This document shows, one piece after another, positions 60,145 to 64,000 of a DNA stretch of 64,000 nt. Source of the DNA: Puniceicoccales bacterium Verruco_02 (GTDB lineage Bacteria > Verrucomicrobiota > Verrucomicrobiia > Opitutales > Oceanipulchritudinaceae); the NCBI GenBank assembly GCA_001604585.1, contig LVBW01000032.1, positions 1-64,000 of the forward strand, in the 5' to 3' direction. A program made the position numbers and the translations under genes. Within the stretch, counting starts at the first letter, position 1. Each line of letters begins with the position of its first letter. A model generated the notes under the pieces. It worked only from the letters and a program-made list of their open reading frames with translations. It was not told where the DNA came from and did not search any database.

Positions 60145-60933
60145 CTAGGGAGCGCCAACAGACGGTGTTTCAGGCAGAGGCGTGGCACGGCATAGTATGT
60201 CGTCAAAGTCCGCACTCTGGCTCAAAGTCATCACCCCGAGCCGCGCCAGCTCCAGTACGGCTAGAAAACTCGCCGCGAGTAAAAGCCGGGAAATGGCCCC
60301 ATCTGCGGGGAAAAGCTCCGTAAAGAGAAAGCTCCCCCTCTCTGCCAGTAGTGCGCGCACACTGTCCATGCAGTCGCTAACGCTGATTTTCTCCGCCTCC
60401 ACCCTGCCCTCGCGTGTGCGCTCCTCAAGACGGCGCAGAACGCGATTGAGCGCGCTCCACAGCTCGAAGCGGTCTGCATTCTCCAGCACGGCGTTCTCCG
60501 GCTCCGGTAGTGGCTCGGACGCTATGCGGCGAGGGATGAGGTCCATTGCGGCCACTATCCGGGCGGAAAGCTCCGCCGCGGCATCCTTGAAGCGGCGGTA
60601 TTCGAGAAGCATCCGCGTAAGCTCCCAGCGAGGATCCTCCTCATCGGCCGAAGCCTCTTCCGAACGCTCTGGCGCTGGCAAGAGCATCCGGCTTTTTATG
60701 CGCATGAGCGTGGCCGCCATTACGAAAAACTCGCCCGCCAGCTCCAACCGCCCGTCCCCGGCAGATGAAATGAAGTCCATGTACTGGTCGGCAATCTGCA
60801 CGATGGGGATGTCGCAGATGTCTATCTCGTCCCTGCGCACTAGGTGCAGCAACAGGTCCAACGGCCCCTCGAATGCAGCCAGACGCACGGGGCCTTCGAG
60901 CTTGGAACCAAGTGCATCGCGCCCCTGTGTCAT
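60145..60933 (-). CDS. scpA: segregation and condensation protein ScpA
   Basis: 262 aa. ScpA kleisin: FEGPLDLLLHLVRRDEIDICDIPI at the N-terminus (SMC neck binding), YMDFISSAGDGRLELAGEFFVMAATLMRIKSRMLL, then a variable middle and the C-terminal winged-helix (LLLAASFLAVLELARLGV). It bridges the SMC heads with ScpB for chromosome segregation. Six bases separate it from lptD upstream; scpB is not adjacent. Confidence 0.93.
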   Translation of the reverse strand: MTQGRDALGSKLEGPVRLAAFEGPLDLLLHLVRRDEIDICDIPIVQIADQYMDFISSAGDGRLELAGEFFVMAATLMRIKSRMLLPAPERSEEASADEEDPRWELTRMLLEYRRFKDAAAELSARIVAAMDLIPRRIASEPLPEPENAVLENADRFELWSALNRVLRRLEERTREGRVEAEKISVSDCMDSVRALLAERGSFLFTELFPADGAISRLLLAASFLAVLELARLGVMTLSQSADFDDILCRATPLPETPSVGAP

Positions 60934-60939
60934 ACTCTG

Positions 60940-63027
60940 CTAGAAACGGTGAGCCGCCACGGACACCGAGAAAGTCACGTCATCCTGTCGCAGGTCGCCC
61001 TTGCGGTAGGACACGCGGTAGCGAAGCTGCCAGAAGTCGCCAAGCTGCTGGAGAAGACTGAATGAACCGTGGTCGAACTCTCCCGCTCTGGCATCGTATC
61101 CGATGGTGCTCATGCTGCCCCAGTTGCGGCTCAGCTTGTAGTAAAAGCTGGCGTAGTAGCTCTCGTAATTGTTCACCCTGTAATCGGCATACAGGCTAAG
61201 ACGCCAGAGGTCCGCACTCTTCAGGCTAAGGCGCAGACGCTGCCAGCAGGAGCTGACCGAGTCCGAATAAACGCCGCTCTCGTAGTAAAGGCTTATAAAC
61301 GATGCGGGGCTTAGGGATGCCTGCACATAGCTCATGTTGTCCGTGTAGTCGCTTAGATAATGGTCCTGAAATATGCCTAGCGAGGCCAGCTCGCGGGAGC
61401 CATGCTCGCCGTCCCTTGTCTGAAGGACGTTCTCCACTCCGTAGCGTACAAGGTGCGGGTTTTCCATGTACATCGAATCGTTGAACATGCTCTCGCGCAG
61501 GTTGAGGCTGGGCATTTGCAGGCTGGGCACAGAAAAGTCGTTGTCCACAATGGACTTGTCCTTGTCCCCGGCAGAGCCGTAGCGGCGCCACTGAACAAGG
61601 GGCCTCACGATGTGGCGCAGCCCGTCTATGCCGAGCAGCTTGTGCTTCCAGTCCCAAGTAGCGTGGAAGTTCGCCTCAAGGTCCAGCCCAAGTTCGCCAA
61701 TGTAGTGAACGGCGCTGGACTTGTCCCAGTCGCTGTCATAGGCCACATCGTACCGGGCGACAAAGGCCCCGGCACGCGGGGTGAGGCCTAGCCAGGGGGC
61801 CAGAGCCACCGGGCGCAAGAGGCCGTAATAGGCGTGCAGACGCTGATTGTGAATGGCAAAGCCCACGGTCTTGGTAGAGATGACTGCGTAACTCGCATAG
61901 CCGGTATGGTAAAGCCCGCCAAAGGGCAGAGGGTTGGCCAGCATGTCGATACGAAGCTCCGGCAGGCGGTTCTGAACCGGGTAGTCGTTGCCAAAGGCAG
62001 AGAAGCGGACAAGGGAGCTGGCCACAATATCCTCGCTGATGGGCATGGTCCACTCGATGAAGCTGTCGGGATACTGATTGCCATCGAAGGCCTCGGGGCG
62101 AAAGTCGCGCAGCATGTCCAGATCGCTTAGTAGATTGATGTAGGCGGTCATGCGGACCCCGCCCTTCAAATCCTGCCGGTGCCTTGCGCTGAAAAGCCAG
62201 CGATTCTGAGAGATATTACGGGCGTAGTAATCGTAACCGGTATTGCCCTGATCGGAAATCCAGGCAAAGTCCACGCTGCCATCAAGCTGCCCCTGCTCGT
62301 CGGAAAGATCGTATTGCAGGGCCGGGCCGACGAGCACTCCGCGCGAGGAATAGATGTCGAGGTTAGCGCCCGCAGACACACCCTTTGTCACGGGTACAAG
62401 GCTTCGCGAACGCAGGTATGCGCCCAGCTTGCCACGGAAGCCAAGCTCTCCCTCGGTGCTAAGCTCTGGGGCTTCGTCGAGCGAGCCGGAGAACTGCGGG
62501 ATGCGCAGGACGCGGAAGCTGCCAAGACCGGGCTGGGCACCGACAACTAGCAGACGCCTGCCGGGGAGAAGATTCACCTTCTCTGCGACAAGGCTGGGCA
62601 CGGCCACACCCGGCTCGCCCATCCATGCGCGCACGTTTGTCAGCTCCATGTTGTCGATGTCGCCGCTGGCAGAGTCACCCTCTATGACAAGGGGCGGATA
62701 CCCGGCGCGGAATTTGCCACAGGAAAAGCTGCGCTTGTCGGAGTCGTAGCTCAGGCTCTCGGCCACAAGGCGCAGCCCAGGCCGCGTTACACGCACATTG
62801 CCGCTGGCACGCGCGACCTTGCTCGTCTGCACGTAGCGAATCTCGTCCGCTTCAAGGCGGAACTCGTCGTGTGTGAACACGGCCCTGCCCCTTGCCACGA
62901 GGCTGCCGCTGGCTGCGTCGTAAACCAGAGGATCGTCAGCGCTCAGTTCCGGCGCTGCGGCATTCAGCAGCACACAGGGAAGCAGAGTTGCAGCAAGAAA
63001 TAGGCTCCGTATGAGTTTGTTGCGCAC
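60940..63027 (-). CDS. lptD: LPS-assembly protein LptD (OstA)
   Basis: 695 aa. Signal peptide (LIRSLFLAATLLPCVLLNAAA), then an OstA/LptA-type jelly roll (GRAVFTHDEFRLEADEIRYVQTSKVARASGNVRV) and a long C-terminal beta barrel with many alternating aromatic strands (YYESGVYSDSV, LWRLSLYADYRVNNYESYYA) ending FSVSVAAHRF, a terminal aromatic as for outer-membrane barrels. It inserts lipopolysaccharide into the outer membrane and shows the cell is a diderm. Shorter than the about 780-aa enterobacterial protein. First gene of lptD-scpA-thiH-thiS. Confidence 0.88.
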   Translation of the reverse strand: MRNKLIRSLFLAATLLPCVLLNAAAPELSADDPLVYDAASGSLVARGRAVFTHDEFRLEADEIRYVQTSKVARASGNVRVTRPGLRLVAESLSYDSDKRSFSCGKFRAGYPPLVIEGDSASGDIDNMELTNVRAWMGEPGVAVPSLVAEKVNLLPGRRLLVVGAQPGLGSFRVLRIPQFSGSLDEAPELSTEGELGFRGKLGAYLRSRSLVPVTKGVSAGANLDIYSSRGVLVGPALQYDLSDEQGQLDGSVDFAWISDQGNTGYDYYARNISQNRWLFSARHRQDLKGGVRMTAYINLLSDLDMLRDFRPEAFDGNQYPDSFIEWTMPISEDIVASSLVRFSAFGNDYPVQNRLPELRIDMLANPLPFGGLYHTGYASYAVISTKTVGFAIHNQRLHAYYGLLRPVALAPWLGLTPRAGAFVARYDVAYDSDWDKSSAVHYIGELGLDLEANFHATWDWKHKLLGIDGLRHIVRPLVQWRRYGSAGDKDKSIVDNDFSVPSLQMPSLNLRESMFNDSMYMENPHLVRYGVENVLQTRDGEHGSRELASLGIFQDHYLSDYTDNMSYVQASLSPASFISLYYESGVYSDSVSSCWQRLRLSLKSADLWRLSLYADYRVNNYESYYASFYYKLSRNWGSMSTIGYDARAGEFDHGSFSLLQQLGDFWQLRYRVSYRKGDLRQDDVTFSVSVAAHRF

Positions 63028-63138
63028 GGGGACCTATTTACCTGCCTGTTCAGGGCTTTGGCAAAGTGAATCTGCAAGAGTGCCTCGACAAGTTCAGAAC
63101 ATGGGCTATCAATTTTCGTGCATTACTACGAGCATAGC

Positions 63139-64000
63139 ATGTCGGTCCCCGTCCGACGAGCGCACCAAGAGGAACAACATCCCAACATCCTGCATCCTGT
63201 GATAATCTCCGATACAGAACTAAAGAGCTTCATCAATGCCGACAACGCCTCCCCGCATTCGATACTTGGAATGCACGCTGCAAGGGACAGGGAAGGCAAG
63301 GGACTAGTAGTGCGTGCCTTCCTGCGCGGGGCACGCGAGTGCGAGGTGGTGGATCTTGCCGACGCCACCAAGCGCTATGCGATGAAGATGCTGACCCCGG
63401 AAGGATTTTTTGAAGTGAAAATCGGCGACCGGGCAGAACCTTTCCGCTACCGCCTGCGCACGGTGGGCTACAACGAGGAAGTGCGCCAGTTCTACGACCC
63501 ATACTCTTTCCTTCCCACACTGGGGGAACAGGACCTGTACCTTTTCAACGAGGGCAACGAGTACCGTATTTACGAGAAAATGGGCGCCCATGTGCGGACT
63601 ATCGACGGGGTGCCGGGCGTGTCCTTCGCAGTGTGGGCACCGGGGGCAAAGCGCATCAGCGTGGTAGGCGATTTTAACGGCTGGGATGGGCGCTATCACC
63701 CGATGAGGCCGCTGGGCGCATCGGGTGTGTGGGAGATATTCATCCCCGGCCTGATGGAGGGGCAGAAATACAAGTACGAGATAAAGACGCAGGCCGGGCA
63801 CCTGCTGATGAAGACAGACCCCTACGGCACTGCCTTCGAGGCACCGCCAAACAATGCGTCCATAGTGTGCAATGTGCGCAAGTTCCACTGGAGCGATGAG
63901 GAATGGCTCGCCTCGCGAGAGAAGAACGACTGGCTGCGCCGCCCGATGAATGTGTACGAGGTGCACGCCGCTTCGTGGAAAAGGGTCAGCGAGGATGGCA
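63139..64000 (+). CDS. glgB: 1,4-alpha-glucan branching enzyme, N-terminal part
   Basis: Partial: at least 287 residues from ATG 63139 run off the right edge, so it is missing from the ORF track. Residues include a GlgB N-terminal region (ADNASPHSILGMHAARDREG), a CBM48 domain (SFAVWAPGAKRISVVGDFNGWDGRYHPM, GVWEIFIPGL) and the start of the catalytic part (MNVYEVHAASWKR). It makes alpha-1,6 branches in glycogen. GTG 63199 (VIISDTELKS) is an alternative start. It diverges from lptD. Confidence 0.93.
   Translation, partial: MSVPVRRAHQEEQHPNILHPVIISDTELKSFINADNASPHSILGMHAARDREGKGLVVRAFLRGARECEVVDLADATKRYAMKMLTPEGFFEVKIGDRAEPFRYRLRTVGYNEEVRQFYDPYSFLPTLGEQDLYLFNEGNEYRIYEKMGAHVRTIDGVPGVSFAVWAPGAKRISVVGDFNGWDGRYHPMRPLGASGVWEIFIPGLMEGQKYKYEIKTQAGHLLMKTDPYGTAFEAPPNNASIVCNVRKFHWSDEEWLASREKNDWLRRPMNVYEVHAASWKRVSEDG

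Overview
The window looks like chromosomal DNA of a Verrucomicrobiota bacterium, most likely class Opitutae. The pointers are an Opitutae-like PEP-CTERM protein (VPEPSTYA sorting signal), a DUF5069 protein, an LptD outer-membrane assembly protein (so a diderm), a von Willebrand protein carrying an Opitutae-style TonB-receptor plug segment, and an archaeal-type ProS. The assignment rests on family knowledge and was not checked by a search. Most of the window is GC-rich, densely packed housekeeping DNA. AT-richer patches at about 12.1-13.8, 37.8-38.5, 41.6-42.9 and 51.8-53.7 kb look acquired.

Layout. 0-4.6 kb: RNA-binding protein (minus), obg, a GspE-N-like protein, a degenerate NtrC-like regulator, a membrane TPR protein. 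4.6-11.85 kb: a methyltransferase-glycosyltransferase fusion, a GT4 glycosyltransferase, then a tightly coupled TolC / HlyD / ABC permease / ABC ATPase export operon. 12.0-13.85 kb: tRNA-His followed by a small acquired region (SDH_sah protease and a decayed recombinase-associated HTH gene). 13.8-18.2 kb: soluble chemoreceptor-like protein, sodium/proton antiporter, DUF1015 protein. 18.3-25.2 kb: ECF sigma factor plus von Willebrand/plug chimera, a GH2 beta-galactosidase, a thioredoxin-like protein. 25.2-30.7 kb: zinc-ribbon coiled-coil protein, DUF5069, BadF-type kinase, then an E2-like protein, a 60-codon ORF and an E1/ThiF-like protein, ended by a bidirectional terminator and a receiver-kinase hybrid. 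30.8-41.5 kb: folD, DUF167, pheA, PEP-CTERM protein, thrS, cysteine-poor L36 and L31, fabD, lepA, glycerol dehydrogenase. 41.6-50.1 kb: Fic protein, rpsA, tRNA-Thr, phosphohexomutase, tRNA-Glu, purC, carA. 50.2-55.6 kb: proS, two copies of a 163-bp palindromic element, a REP-flanked Y1 transposase broken by one of them, sufS-sufU. 55.7-64 kb: IPT lipoprotein, HIT protein, HAD phosphatase, rpsU, a thiS-thiH-scpA-lptD operon, and the start of glgB running off the right edge.

The most interesting locus is 27.6-29.5 kb. It pairs a stand-alone ubiquitin-conjugating-like (E2) protein, with its active-site Cys and following Trp intact, with an E1-like adenylating protein. No JAB peptidase or obvious ubiquitin-like protein lies next to them; only an unexplained 60-aa ORF sits between. 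Second is the 51.9-53.6 kb locus, where a 163-bp imperfect palindrome with a 4-bp target duplication (TTCA) has landed exactly in the HUH catalytic motif of a REP-associated transposase. Third is the von Willebrand protein carrying a TonB-receptor plug-like segment next to an ECF sigma factor, which suggests an unusual envelope-signalling arrangement.
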